Source of the DNA: G963676335 sp963676335
GTDB taxonomy: Bacteria > Pseudomonadota > Alphaproteobacteria > Rickettsiales > Rickettsiaceae
NCBI GenBank assembly: GCA_963676335.1
Contig: OY781057.1
Location: 744,001-808,000 of the forward strand
Direction: 5' to 3'
DNA length: 64,000 nt
Shown here in pieces: positions 9,558 through 18,760 of the stretch. Both the position numbers and the translations under genes were made by a program. The notes beneath the pieces are model-generated. The model made no database searches, was not told the DNA's origin, and saw nothing but the letters and a program-made list of their open reading frames with translations. Within the stretch, counting starts at the first letter, position 1. Each line of letters opens with the position of its first letter.

Positions 9558-9577
9558 TAGAGAATAAAGATTCTCTA
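9558..9577 (-). terminator. Candidate intrinsic terminator after lon
   Basis: On the minus strand, shortly after the lon stop codon, a 7-base-pair stem (TAGAGAA/TTCTCTA) with a 6-base loop is followed directly by TATTTTT. Position and U-rich tail fit a weak rho-independent terminator. The stem is AT-rich, so strength is uncertain. Confidence 0.5.
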
Positions 9578-9586
9578 AGCATTATT

Positions 9587-11914
9587 TTATTTAAAATGAA
9601 TAGGTTTAGTTAACGCTATACTTAAAACTTGCTCTGCAGTAGTTACTGGAATAATTTCTAAAGTATCTTTAATACTATTAGGAATGTCTTTTAAATCTTT
9701 AACGTTATCTTGTGGTATAATTACTGTTTTTATACCTCCTCTACTTGCAGCTAATAATTTTTCTTTTAATCCCCCAATAGCAAGAACCCTTCCTCTCAAT
9801 GTTATTTCTCCTGTCATCGCAACTGTTCTTTTAACTGGAATGTTAGTTATTAAAGAAATTATAGTAGTAAAAATCGCAATTCCAGCAGAAGGACCGTCTT
9901 TAGGAACAGCCCCCTCTGGAACATGTAAATGAATATCATTTTCTTTATATTTCTCATATGAAACTCCAAAATATTCTGATCTTGATCTAAAAAAGCTAAA
10001 AGCCGTTTGAATAGACTCTCTCATTACTTCTCCTAATTTACCTGTAGCCTTAATTTCACATTTACCGGGAATATTTACCGCTTCTATAGAAAGCAAATCG
10101 CCACCAAAATCTGTATAAGCTAACCCAGTAGTTGTTCCAATTAAATCTTCTTCTTCAACAAAATTAAATCTATACTTTTTAGTTCCAAGAAAATTTTCTA
10201 AAAAATTACTGCATATGTTAACATGTTTAATACTTTTATCACTCAAAATTTTTTTCAAACTTTTTCTAGCTAAAGCCCCTATTTCTCTTTCTAAGTTACG
10301 CACACCAGATTCTTTAGTATAATATCGAATTATTTCTAATAAAGCTTCATTCTCGATACTAAATTCTGATTTTTTCAGATAATGCATTTTTATTTGCTTA
10401 GGAATAAGATGCTGTTTTGCTATCTCCATTTTTTCTTCTTCTACGTATCCAGATAAAAACAATATCTCCATCCTATCTAATAAAGGCCGAGGTAAATCCA
10501 TAGAATTAGCAGTAGCAATAAACATTATATTAGATAAGTCATACTCTACTTCAAGATAATGATCTACAAAACAACTGTTTTGTTCTGGATCTAAAACCTC
10601 AAGCAAAGCAGAAGATGGATCGTTCCTAAAATCTGTCCCCATTTTATCTATTTCATCAAGTAATATAACAGGATTATCAGTTTTTGTTTTTTTTATTAAA
10701 CTAATAATTTTTCCAGGCATAGAACCAAGATACGTTCTACGATGCCCTCGGATTTCAGCTTCATCTTTCAATCCACCTAAAGAAAATTTTGCATATCGTC
10801 TTCCAGTTGCTTCAGCAATAGATTTAACTAAGGAAGTTTTACCTACTCCTGGAGGACCTATTAAACATAAAATTGGTCCCTTAGACTTAGTCGATCTTTG
10901 GAGTATCGCTAAATATTCAATTATTCTTTCTTTAATCTTTGATAATCCATAATGATCTTTATTTAGTTGCTCTTCAGCTCTAACAATATCAACTTTTGTT
11001 TTGCTCTGTTTTCCCCATGGCATTCCAAGTAATGTATCCAAATAATTTTTTACAATGACAGCTTCAGCACTCATTGTATTCATCATCTTGTACTTTTTAA
11101 GCTCATGCTCTGCTTTCTCTTGCGCTTCTTTTGTTAATTTTAATTGTTTCATTTTTTTTAGTAACTCTGCAATTTCAGGCTTATCTTCTCCATCCCCTAA
11201 TTCCTTTTGAATAGCCTTAATCTGCTCATTCAGATAATAATCACGCTGAGTTTTTTCTATTTGTTTCTTAATTTGCGCTTGTATAACATTATTAGTTTGA
11301 ATAATAATAATTTCTTTGCTAATTAACTCCATTAAATCATGTATGCGTTTTAAAACATTCGTTGTTTCTAAAATTCTTTGTTTATCTTCTGTTTTACAAG
11401 AACAATGAGAAATGATAAGATTTGTAGCATATGCTGGATTTTTATAATCCATAATAGACTCTAAAACTTCCGCACTAATCTTTTTATTAATTTTTGAATA
11501 TTCTACAAACTTCTCAATCAAGTTCATCAATATAGACATTGCATCCTCGTCAAGAACATTAATTCCTTTATCAGGTAATTCTTCAAATTTAGCGAACAGA
11601 ATTTCATCAAACTCAGTAACTTTATTAAGGGTAACCCGATATAATGCCTCAACCAGTAATTTAATACTATTATTAGGAAATTTAATTACTTGTAGTATTT
11701 TTGCAACGACCCCTACACTATAGAAATCTTTTGTTTTAGGATTTTCTATACTGGAGTCTCTTTGAGTAACAAATATAATGTTTGAATTATTTTTAAGCGC
11801 TATTTCAAGAGAGTTTAAAGAAACCTCTCTTTCAATCAGCAAAGGAAAAATAATTTCTGGAAATAATACAACATCCCTAAGAGTAATTATAGGCAATTTG
11901 TCTTGTAACTTCAT
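9587..11914 (-). CDS. lon: ATP-dependent protease Lon (LonA)
   Basis: This is the cytosolic AAA+ serine protease that degrades misfolded and some regulatory proteins. The 775-residue protein has the LonA layout: an N-terminal substrate domain (1-200), a coiled-coil region (200-300), the AAA+ module with Walker A GPPGVGKT at 353-360 and Walker B LLDEIDK, and a C-terminal protease domain. The catalytic serine is in PKDGPSAGIA and the catalytic lysine in AIGGLKEKLLAA (roughly residues 670 and 715). It is a complete, ordinary Lon with a candidate hairpin terminator just downstream. Confidence 0.98.
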   Translation of the reverse strand: MKLQDKLPIITLRDVVLFPEIIFPLLIEREVSLNSLEIALKNNSNIIFVTQRDSSIENPKTKDFYSVGVVAKILQVIKFPNNSIKLLVEALYRVTLNKVTEFDEILFAKFEELPDKGINVLDEDAMSILMNLIEKFVEYSKINKKISAEVLESIMDYKNPAYATNLIISHCSCKTEDKQRILETTNVLKRIHDLMELISKEIIIIQTNNVIQAQIKKQIEKTQRDYYLNEQIKAIQKELGDGEDKPEIAELLKKMKQLKLTKEAQEKAEHELKKYKMMNTMSAEAVIVKNYLDTLLGMPWGKQSKTKVDIVRAEEQLNKDHYGLSKIKERIIEYLAILQRSTKSKGPILCLIGPPGVGKTSLVKSIAEATGRRYAKFSLGGLKDEAEIRGHRRTYLGSMPGKIISLIKKTKTDNPVILLDEIDKMGTDFRNDPSSALLEVLDPEQNSCFVDHYLEVEYDLSNIMFIATANSMDLPRPLLDRMEILFLSGYVEEEKMEIAKQHLIPKQIKMHYLKKSEFSIENEALLEIIRYYTKESGVRNLEREIGALARKSLKKILSDKSIKHVNICSNFLENFLGTKKYRFNFVEEEDLIGTTTGLAYTDFGGDLLSIEAVNIPGKCEIKATGKLGEVMRESIQTAFSFFRSRSEYFGVSYEKYKENDIHLHVPEGAVPKDGPSAGIAIFTTIISLITNIPVKRTVAMTGEITLRGRVLAIGGLKEKLLAASRGGIKTVIIPQDNVKDLKDIPNSIKDTLEIIPVTTAEQVLSIALTKPIHFK

Positions 11915-12107
11915 CTTAATTACTAATTCATTTTAATTAATCAGATAATACTGAAATAAATATAAATAGGCAAAATTTAAAACTTAGCAATGTGGTTAGA
12001 TTAATAATCTCAATTATTTTTTCAATTTTCTAAATTTTTTTCTTATTTCCACTATAACATCTAAAGGGTTAGATCTTCAGGCGTATTTTATATTAAAGGC
12101 TACTATA

Positions 12108-13724
12108 TTATTCATTCAAATCAAAATGGAGAATTTTTCCAGCGAGTATGCAATTCTCTATTTGTGGTCCAGTATATGCATGAAGATCACTTAAATCTAA
12201 TCCATTTAAGTTTTCTTGTTGCATCTTAGCTATACAAAACAATTCATTTATTGAAACATTATTTAATTTATAAAAATTAGTTATTTTTTGTAAAAATATC
12301 TTATCTAATTTCTCTAAAGGTATAGCGCATTTTTCTGGGTCAAGAACGCTTAAAACGTACCCCATCTTAGTAAGCAAATCATTTCCTATCTTACTTATAA
12401 AGAGATTTATCATATCTATAAAAGTACTATTAACCTGTGGTTCGTTGTTAGTATAAAGATCCCCTTCATATTTCAATTGATATGGAAATCCTAGTGAAAT
12501 ATCTTTGTCTATACATTTAAACGTAAATTTAAAAAAACGTAGACATTTATTTACCCCTTCATTAATATACTTTTTTAAATTAGGAAACTTGTTGTCTATA
12601 AGGTCACTTATAATACCCAACACCATACTATCTTTAGAACAACTTTTTATAATTTCTAATGTATAAGGCTTAATTTTTTGAGATAGATGTTTAATAAGCT
12701 GCGAATTATCTAACATAAGATTTGAATTACGATTCATATCATTGTTAAAAAGCAATTTAAGCGCATATTTATAGTCAGACTCAGAATTTATTAGTTCTTT
12801 TTCATCTTCTAAAAAATTATCCTTAATCTCCAATTTATGATTTTTTATCACTACACTATAATTTTTTTCGCCTTTATTACCTACTTTCCAATAGCCATCA
12901 ACAATATTTTCAAATTCTGATCTAACATCCTGTGAAATAATAAAATAGGGATCTGTCAAAATTTTTTTAAATATATTTTCGTTTATTTCTGGATCATTTT
13001 TTTTATTTAATATTGCTTGAAAATATTGCTGTTTGTACAATAAAAACATTTGCTTTGGATTGAGTATGTTATAAGTATCTTCAATTATAGGATCTAAATC
13101 TTTCTTAATCATCTCTCTTTGTGAAAAGAACTTAAATAATCTACCATTACCATCCATAAATGGATGAATACATAATAAATACCTTGTATATAAAAAGATA
13201 TGCTCTATAATATCTTCTACGTCCTTAAGTTTGTTTAACTTCTGGTTATAATCATTCAACAATTTAGGAATGTATAAATCTTTTTCTTTTGCAGTCCATT
13301 CAGATTTTACAACTTCATCTTTAATAGTACAACAACAGGTTTCGCTTTGGGTAATTCTTTGAATTTCTTGTATATCAGATAGCGTTTCTTTTTCATTCTT
13401 ACTTTTATGTATTTTATAACAAACTTTTAATATAGTAGAATAATAAAGCTCATCATAATCAAAAATATCACCATTAAACTCTATTGGATATAAACTTTTA
13501 TGAATTTCTTTTAGCTCATTCCAAGTAATTGCTTTTTTTAACTTATCTTGTGTTAAATTATTTTGATAAGTTGTTTTTAATTTAGAAAGAGCAAGCGGAT
13601 GTTGGTTTTTAACTAAATTTAACCACCCATAATTGTTTATTTCATCTCTAGATGCAAATAACATCCAAAAATTTTTACTTTTTAGAAAATCTTGCACTTC
13701 GGAAACGATATCTTTTGTTTTCAT
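12108..13724 (-). CDS. Fic-domain protein, possible effector or AMPylator
   Basis: The 538-residue protein has a Fic core at about residues 70-230. The active-site loop HPFMDGNGRLFK is at 187-198, with H187 as catalytic base and D191, G192, N193, G194 and R195 for Mg and phosphate contacts. The canonical motif HPFxxGNGRxxR ends in arginine; here the last position is K198. Fic enzymes transfer AMP or related groups from nucleotides to protein hydroxyls. The remaining 300 residues (about 235-538) are helical, Lys- and Asn-rich, and unrecognised. It has no signal peptide. The gene is isolated, with 193 and 162 bases of empty sequence on its sides, and could be horizontally acquired. It could be a type IV secreted host-directed effector or a self-modifying enzyme; target unknown. 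Confidence 0.85.
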   Translation of the reverse strand: MKTKDIVSEVQDFLKSKNFWMLFASRDEINNYGWLNLVKNQHPLALSKLKTTYQNNLTQDKLKKAITWNELKEIHKSLYPIEFNGDIFDYDELYYSTILKVCYKIHKSKNEKETLSDIQEIQRITQSETCCCTIKDEVVKSEWTAKEKDLYIPKLLNDYNQKLNKLKDVEDIIEHIFLYTRYLLCIHPFMDGNGRLFKFFSQREMIKKDLDPIIEDTYNILNPKQMFLLYKQQYFQAILNKKNDPEINENIFKKILTDPYFIISQDVRSEFENIVDGYWKVGNKGEKNYSVVIKNHKLEIKDNFLEDEKELINSESDYKYALKLLFNNDMNRNSNLMLDNSQLIKHLSQKIKPYTLEIIKSCSKDSMVLGIISDLIDNKFPNLKKYINEGVNKCLRFFKFTFKCIDKDISLGFPYQLKYEGDLYTNNEPQVNSTFIDMINLFISKIGNDLLTKMGYVLSVLDPEKCAIPLEKLDKIFLQKITNFYKLNNVSINELFCIAKMQQENLNGLDLSDLHAYTGPQIENCILAGKILHFDLNE

Positions 13725-13886
13725 AAAAATACCTTCTTTATTATAAAAATAAAGTATTCAAAAATTCATTAAAGTTAAGAATATTTACTTATAAGTTTTG
13801 CGGAACATGTGATTCTACGTTATTTTTTATAGAAAATCATTTTTTGAGATTATAACATATAAAAAATAAAATACAAGGATTTTTTT

Positions 13887-14573
13887 TTATTTTCCAAAAT
13901 TACGTTTTCTTGTATAAAAATTATTAATAGCGTCTAATAAATCTTGTTCATCAAAATCAGGCCAATATTTATCAATAAAATATAACTCTGCATATGCAAG
14001 ATGCCATAAGGTAAAGTTACTTATTCTTTTCTCCTTTCCAGTCCTTATTAACAAATCTACATCCGGCATATCTTTAGCATAAAGATAAGTTTTGAATACA
14101 TCTACATCAATATGATCTATCGGAACATTGTTTTTAACAATATTTTTACACGCTTCCACTATTTCATATTTTCCACTATAGCTAAAAGCAACATATAATT
14201 TCAGAAGAGTATTATGTTGTGTAAGCTTTTCTACATACTCAATTTTTTGTCTTAATCTAGAATTTAATCTAGTCAAATCCCCAATTACTTGAAGCTTAAT
14301 ATTATTTTTATGCAAATCATCTACTTCGTTATTTAAATAATGTATTAAAAAACCAATGATGGTATTAATTTCTGCATTAGATCTATTCCAATTTTCTATC
14401 GAAAGAGAATATATTGTTAAATATTGAATTTTATTTTTAATTGAATTAACAATCAATTTTTTAGCTGCTTCTAGCCCCTTTTTATGACCTATAGCTCTTG
14501 TTAAGTTGTGTTGTTTAGCCCACCTTCTATTTCCATCCATAATTACCGCTAAATGCTTTAAGGTACTATTCAT
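13887..14573 (-). CDS. uppS: Undecaprenyl diphosphate synthase
   Basis: This cis-prenyltransferase builds the C55 lipid carrier used for peptidoglycan and other envelope polymers. The 228-residue protein has the signature HLAVIMDGNRRWAK near the N-terminus, with the catalytic aspartate in MDGNRRW. It also has the IENW block and the C-terminal RTGKEKRISNFTLW...AYAELYF motif. Length fits the family. Its 5' end overlaps the histidine-kinase gene by 8 bases, so the two are likely cotranscribed. Confidence 0.97.
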   Translation of the reverse strand: MNSTLKHLAVIMDGNRRWAKQHNLTRAIGHKKGLEAAKKLIVNSIKNKIQYLTIYSLSIENWNRSNAEINTIIGFLIHYLNNEVDDLHKNNIKLQVIGDLTRLNSRLRQKIEYVEKLTQHNTLLKLYVAFSYSGKYEIVEACKNIVKNNVPIDHIDVDVFKTYLYAKDMPDVDLLIRTGKEKRISNFTLWHLAYAELYFIDKYWPDFDEQDLLDAINNFYTRKRNFGK

Positions 14574-15927
14574 AATCTTTTATTTCATATTCTGGCAAAG
14601 ATATTCTAACTAATAATCCTCCAAGTTTACTACTTGAATGTAGTGTTATATTACCATAATGACCCAGAATGATTTCTTTACTTATCGTTAAACCTAACCC
14701 AACATTTCCTTTATTAGTTATATGTCTCGCATTATCAGAGCGATAGAATGGTTTAAATACTAATTCTCTTTCTTCTTTCTTTATACCAACACCATTATCT
14801 TCAATATCAGTAATAATTAATTTTTGTTGCTTATAAATACTAATCATTATTATTGAACTATAATATGAAGCATTGTTTAAAATATTAGCTATAGCTCTTT
14901 GTAATGTTTTAGTTTTTATAGACACAAAAAGGTTAGTTTCTATATCATGAATTAAATTCAAATCAGTCCAATATAGCTTGATTAATTCTATAAACCAATT
15001 GCTATAATTTATTTTTACACTTTCTTCCTGCCATTCATTGCGTGCAAAATCCAAATAACTATTAATCATTTGAGTCATACTGTCTACATCATTTTTCATA
15101 GAATCAATTTCTTCATGTTTAGTTGATATTAATTCTAATTGTAGCTTCAATCTAGTTAATGGTGTTTTTAAATCATGTGAAATCATAGCAAGCATTTTTG
15201 TTCTCTGAGATATATAATTAATAATTCGTTGTCTCATTTTTAAAAACGCATTCCCAGCTTGTCTAATTTCTTTTGCTCCAGAAGGTTTAAAATTATCATT
15301 ACTTAATCCTTTACCAAAATTATCTGCCGCTGTAGTTAAAGCTAAGATTGATTTTATCTGATTCTTTGAAAAAGTGATTGATATACTTAATAATAAAAGC
15401 GTTAAAAAAATCAACCAAAGTGTAAATATATATGGAGTAGGATTAATTATTGGTTTTTTAGGTAGTCGAATTTCAAGTATTTTATTATCTAAATCAAAAT
15501 AAATTACTATTTGCTTTTCATCAGGCAAATAAGTAAGAATACTTGGTATCAAAATACTATCTGCTATAGTCTGTTTTAGAATTTCTAACTCCTTAGGAAG
15601 AGGGGCTGAAAAATAATTTATTTCTTTTATGAATGTATATTTCAATTTTAAAAAATAAGCTACTCTATCAGCATAATTTGTATTAATTTTTATATCATGA
15701 ATCAATAACTTAATTTGATTTGTAATGAGATTACTATTATAATAGGCAACATTATACCAATGTCTATCATAAAATAAATATGCTAATAATATTTGACTCA
15801 TTATAGTAGGAATAATCATTATAGCCATAAATCTAATCATTAAAGATTTAGGAATTAGATTATTATAAATATAATAAGTACCCTTGGTGACGTATTGTTT
15901 TAATATATTTAGGATTTTTACTATCAT
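14566..15927 (-). CDS. EnvZ-like sensor histidine kinase
   Basis: The 453-residue protein has two membrane helices (about 30-52 and 164-186) flanking a periplasmic sensor region. A HAMP linker (about 188-240) follows. The HisKA domain carries phospho-acceptor H251 in MLAMISHDLKTPLTRLKL. The ATPase domain shows the N box NILNNAS, the G1 box DIEDNGVGI and the G2 box GNVGLGLTISK. The segment IPKSLMIRFMAIMIIP followed by FYDRHW is typical of EnvZ relatives. It pairs with the response regulator whose gene overlaps its 5' end by 65 bases if the first ATG is used. A second ATG at 15840 (M30) would remove the overlap but cut off the conserved PKSL segment, so I keep the longer form. Confidence 0.92.
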   Translation of the reverse strand: MIVKILNILKQYVTKGTYYIYNNLIPKSLMIRFMAIMIIPTIMSQILLAYLFYDRHWYNVAYYNSNLITNQIKLLIHDIKINTNYADRVAYFLKLKYTFIKEINYFSAPLPKELEILKQTIADSILIPSILTYLPDEKQIVIYFDLDNKILEIRLPKKPIINPTPYIFTLWLIFLTLLLLSISITFSKNQIKSILALTTAADNFGKGLSNDNFKPSGAKEIRQAGNAFLKMRQRIINYISQRTKMLAMISHDLKTPLTRLKLQLELISTKHEEIDSMKNDVDSMTQMINSYLDFARNEWQEESVKINYSNWFIELIKLYWTDLNLIHDIETNLFVSIKTKTLQRAIANILNNASYYSSIIMISIYKQQKLIITDIEDNGVGIKKEERELVFKPFYRSDNARHITNKGNVGLGLTISKEIILGHYGNITLHSSSKLGGLLVRISLPEYEIKDYE

Positions 15928-16537
15928 CTTCTATTTTATTTCTTAATCTCGCAATTTGCACATCAATAGATCTGGAATTTAATTCACCCATTAATACACT
16001 TAATCTTTCTCTAGTTAAAATTTGATTATTATTTTGTAAAAATAACTCTAATAATTTTTGTTCCGTATCACTAAGATATATGTCCTGTTTATTTTTTGTG
16101 AGTTGTTTAGTTTTTTGATTATAGCAACAATTTCCTATATAAATATCATTGGTTTTTATTTCAAATTGAGCATACAAATCAATTAAATTTCTAGCACGTA
16201 ATATTAATTCCTTAGGTTCAAATGGTTTAGTAATATAATCATCAACTTTTGATTCAAGCCCTTTAATACGATCATTAGTACTAGAAAGTGCTGTTAGCAA
16301 TATAATCGGTATTTTAATATTTTGAGACTTTATTTTATTAGCAAACTCTAATCCTGTCGTATGCGGAAGCATAATATCCAAAATTAATAAATTAAAAATA
16401 AAATATTTAAGATATTTCTCAGCTTGAAAAGTATTCTCAGCCGTTGAAACTAAAAAATTATTGAGAATAAAAAGCTGTTTTATTAATTTTAAAATTTTGC
16501 TATCATCATCTACTATAAGAATATGTTGTCGTCTCAT
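15863..16537 (-). CDS. OmpR-family response regulator
   Basis: The 224-residue regulator has an intact receiver domain: acidic pocket LIVDDD at 8-12, phospho-acceptor D54 in LLILDIMLP, and the conserved K104 in DYITKPFEP. A winged-helix trans_reg_C domain follows (about 130-224), ending in IKTIRHQGYLL. It should be phosphorylated by the kinase encoded directly downstream and bind DNA as a dimer. The gene starts only 25 bases from the divergent ilvE start, so its promoter must lie in that gap or inside ilvE. Confidence 0.95.
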   Translation of the reverse strand: MRRQHILIVDDDSKILKLIKQLFILNNFLVSTAENTFQAEKYLKYFIFNLLILDIMLPHTTGLEFANKIKSQNIKIPIILLTALSSTNDRIKGLESKVDDYITKPFEPKELILRARNLIDLYAQFEIKTNDIYIGNCCYNQKTKQLTKNKQDIYLSDTEQKLLELFLQNNNQILTRERLSVLMGELNSRSIDVQIARLRNKIEDDSKNPKYIKTIRHQGYLLYL

Positions 16538-16562
16538 TATAAATCTAATTTAAATAATAATA

Positions 16563-17432
16563 ATGGTAAAATTAGAATACCTTAGTAAATATATATGGTT
16601 CAATGGCGATTTTGTTAAAACATTTGATGCTAAAATTTCTGTTCTATCCCATAGTTTACATTATGCAAGCTCAGCTTTTGAAGGAGAAGCATCCTATCAA
16701 GGATTAGTTTTTAAACTCCAGGAACATACTGTTAGATTATTTCAATCAGCTAATGCGTTATCTATTAAAATTCCTTTTACTGTGGATGATATAAAGTCAG
16801 CTACAAAGGAGCTAATGGAAAAAAATAAAATTTTTAATGCTTATATTAGACCTCTAGTATGGTGCGGTAGTGAATCTATGCAGATTTGCTCACCTGATTT
16901 ATCAAATAATATAATGATAGCATTAATTCCATTTAATCCCATTGTTAAGAAAAATTTTACACTTATGATAAGTGAATGGGTTAAAGCATCTCCAAACAGT
17001 ATTCCTATTAATTGTAAAGTATCTGGAGGATATACAAATTTAATAATTTCTAAAAGAAAGGCGTTACAATTGGGCTATGATGACGCATTATTGCTTGACT
17101 GGAGAGGGTATATAGCAGAATGCACTTCTAGTAATATATTTTTTGCCAATAAAGATAAATTAATTACTCCTCTTCCAGATTGTTTCTTAAATGGCATTAC
17201 TAGAAAAACTGTCCTTATGATTGCTAGTGAATTAGGTTTAGGTATAGAAGAGCGACACATTAAAGTAGACGAAATTAAAGATTACTCTGAATGCTTTATT
17301 ACTGGCACCGCTTGTGAAATTCAACCAGTAAAAACCTTAGTTATAGATGAAAATAAAAATATTATCTTCAATAACCAAAATGTTACTGAAGCTATAATAA
17401 AAAATTATACTAAATTAATAGGAAAAATATGA
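16563..17432 (+). CDS. ilvE: Branched-chain amino acid aminotransferase
   Basis: This PLP fold-type IV enzyme moves amino groups between glutamate and leucine, isoleucine or valine. The 289-residue protein has IWFNGDFV near the start, SLHYASSAFEG at 31-41, PLP lysine K152 in NCKVSGGYTN, and the cofactor motif AECTSSNIFF. It overlaps dapA by 4 bases. No other branched-chain pathway gene is present in the window, so in this cell it may degrade imported amino acids or finish keto acids taken from the host; that is inference. Confidence 0.94.
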   Translation: MVKLEYLSKYIWFNGDFVKTFDAKISVLSHSLHYASSAFEGEASYQGLVFKLQEHTVRLFQSANALSIKIPFTVDDIKSATKELMEKNKIFNAYIRPLVWCGSESMQICSPDLSNNIMIALIPFNPIVKKNFTLMISEWVKASPNSIPINCKVSGGYTNLIISKRKALQLGYDDALLLDWRGYIAECTSSNIFFANKDKLITPLPDCFLNGITRKTVLMIASELGLGIEERHIKVDEIKDYSECFITGTACEIQPVKTLVIDENKNIIFNNQNVTEAIIKNYTKLIGKI

Positions 17433-18304
17433 TTAAATTAAATGGAATTATTACCGCTATCATTACTCCTTTTGATAATGATAAATTAGATTTTAATTGC
17501 TTTGAATCTTTAATTATCAAACAAATTGAAACTCAAATAGATGGTATTGTTGTTGCTGGATCAACTGGTGAAGGAATGCTATTAACTAAAGAAGAATATG
17601 AACAATTGCTACATTGTGCTATCAATATAAGCAGAGGAAAGATACCAATTATTGCTTGTTGCTCTCATAGCAGCACTAGATATGTATTAGAATTAATAAA
17701 AATTGCAGAAAAAATGCAGGTAAGCGCCTTACTATGTACTGTTCCAAATTATGTTAAACCTTCTCAAAATGGAATATTACAACATTTTTATAACATCCAT
17801 TCAAATACAAGCTTACCTATAATTTTATACAATATTCCTGGACGTACTTGTGTAGAAATGTCAGATGAAACAATAATAGAATTATCTAAATTACCTAGAG
17901 TTATTGGAATAAAAGACTCTGGAAACGATTTCATTCGCCCAATGAGACTAAAAATTCAAAATTTTTCTATACTAGCTGGAGATGATATAAATGCATTAAT
18001 GTCATATGCACATGGGGCAATCGGATTAGTATCCGTCCTTTCTAATTTAGCTCCTAAAACTATAAAAAATATATACACTTCTTTTTCAGAAAATCGAGTT
18101 AAAGAATCTCTTGAATTACAAAAAAAATTATTACCTTTATATCAAGTGTTAAGTATAGAACCTAATCCAGTTAGCATTAAATATGTTATGTCTTTATTTA
18201 ATTTATGCAAACCAGATATAAGGTTACCATTATGCCTTCCTTCCAATCAAAATCAAGAAATATTTATTAAAACTATTAATAAATTAAGGGATTTATTATT
18301 ATAA
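17429..18304 (+). CDS. dapA: 4-hydroxy-tetrahydrodipicolinate synthase
   Basis: This TIM-barrel enzyme condenses aspartate semialdehyde with pyruvate, the first step towards diaminopimelate and lysine, and so feeds peptidoglycan synthesis. The 291-residue protein has the GSTGEG loop at 44-49, proton-relay Y134 in ILYNIPGRT, and Schiff-base lysine K162 in IGIKDSG. Length is standard. It overlaps ilvE by 4 bases (ATGA), so the two are translated together. Confidence 0.97.
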   Translation: MIKLNGIITAIITPFDNDKLDFNCFESLIIKQIETQIDGIVVAGSTGEGMLLTKEEYEQLLHCAINISRGKIPIIACCSHSSTRYVLELIKIAEKMQVSALLCTVPNYVKPSQNGILQHFYNIHSNTSLPIILYNIPGRTCVEMSDETIIELSKLPRVIGIKDSGNDFIRPMRLKIQNFSILAGDDINALMSYAHGAIGLVSVLSNLAPKTIKNIYTSFSENRVKESLELQKKLLPLYQVLSIEPNPVSIKYVMSLFNLCKPDIRLPLCLPSNQNQEIFIKTINKLRDLLL

Positions 18305-18320
18305 CTAATCTAAAATACTT

Positions 18321-18497
18321 TTATACTAGATCTCGTATGGAATTAACTGGTCTTCTAACACAAGGATAATGAAACAATTGTGTACTATCTGTTGGAGTAG
18401 CACCTACACAAGGACTTTTAACTTCATAGGGAATATTAGTAGTACATGATGTGTTAGATAGTAACATTATAAATAATGTAAAAACAATTGAACGCAT
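18321..18497 (-). CDS. Small putative lipoprotein, 58 residues
   Basis: A short frame of 58 codons starts at ATG 18497. It begins with a basic and hydrophobic stretch MRSIVFTLFIMLLSNTSC, a plausible lipoprotein signal in which C18 follows a lipobox-like SNTS, although the -1 residue is serine. The mature part has two further cysteines in the pattern SPCVGA and YPCVRRPVN. Small lipoproteins of this kind, with repeated PCV-type motifs, occur in Rickettsiales, but I cannot name the family with certainty. It lies convergent to dapA. Function is unknown. Confidence 0.6.
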   Translation of the reverse strand: MRSIVFTLFIMLLSNTSCTTNIPYEVKSPCVGATPTDSTQLFHYPCVRRPVNSIRDLV

Positions 18498-18499
18498 AG

Positions 18500-18760
18500 T
18501 TATTTTTCTTTTATAGGGATTCTACTATAGATAGTAATAGAAAAAATAATAGAACACCACCTATTTATAAATAAAAAAATAATTTTCTTCCCTTAAGTAT
18601 ACTGCTCTTATTTGAAAAATTGGTATATAAAGTCAAACTCCGAAAGAAGCAAGGAATTACAAAATCAAGCAGCCGAGTATGCCTTAGACGCACATGAGCA
18701 CAGAGGTTCCAGGAAACAACTTTTGAGAAGTGTTTGACGAAGTATATAATGATTGAAAAA
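18500..18760. other. Intergenic stretch without a recognised gene
   Basis: Between the small lipoprotein and flgI lie about 260 bases. The part from about 18590 to 18745 is less AT-rich than its surroundings and carries an open frame on the minus strand (ending at 18565) that runs into the flgI stop region. I see no protein family in it. The composition suggests a repeat or a decayed mobile element, but no second copy was found in this window. Confidence 0.35.

Noticed and set aside
15838..15840. Alternative kinase start at M30
   Set aside because: It would remove the PKSL segment that is conserved in EnvZ relatives; the longer start is kept, with caution.
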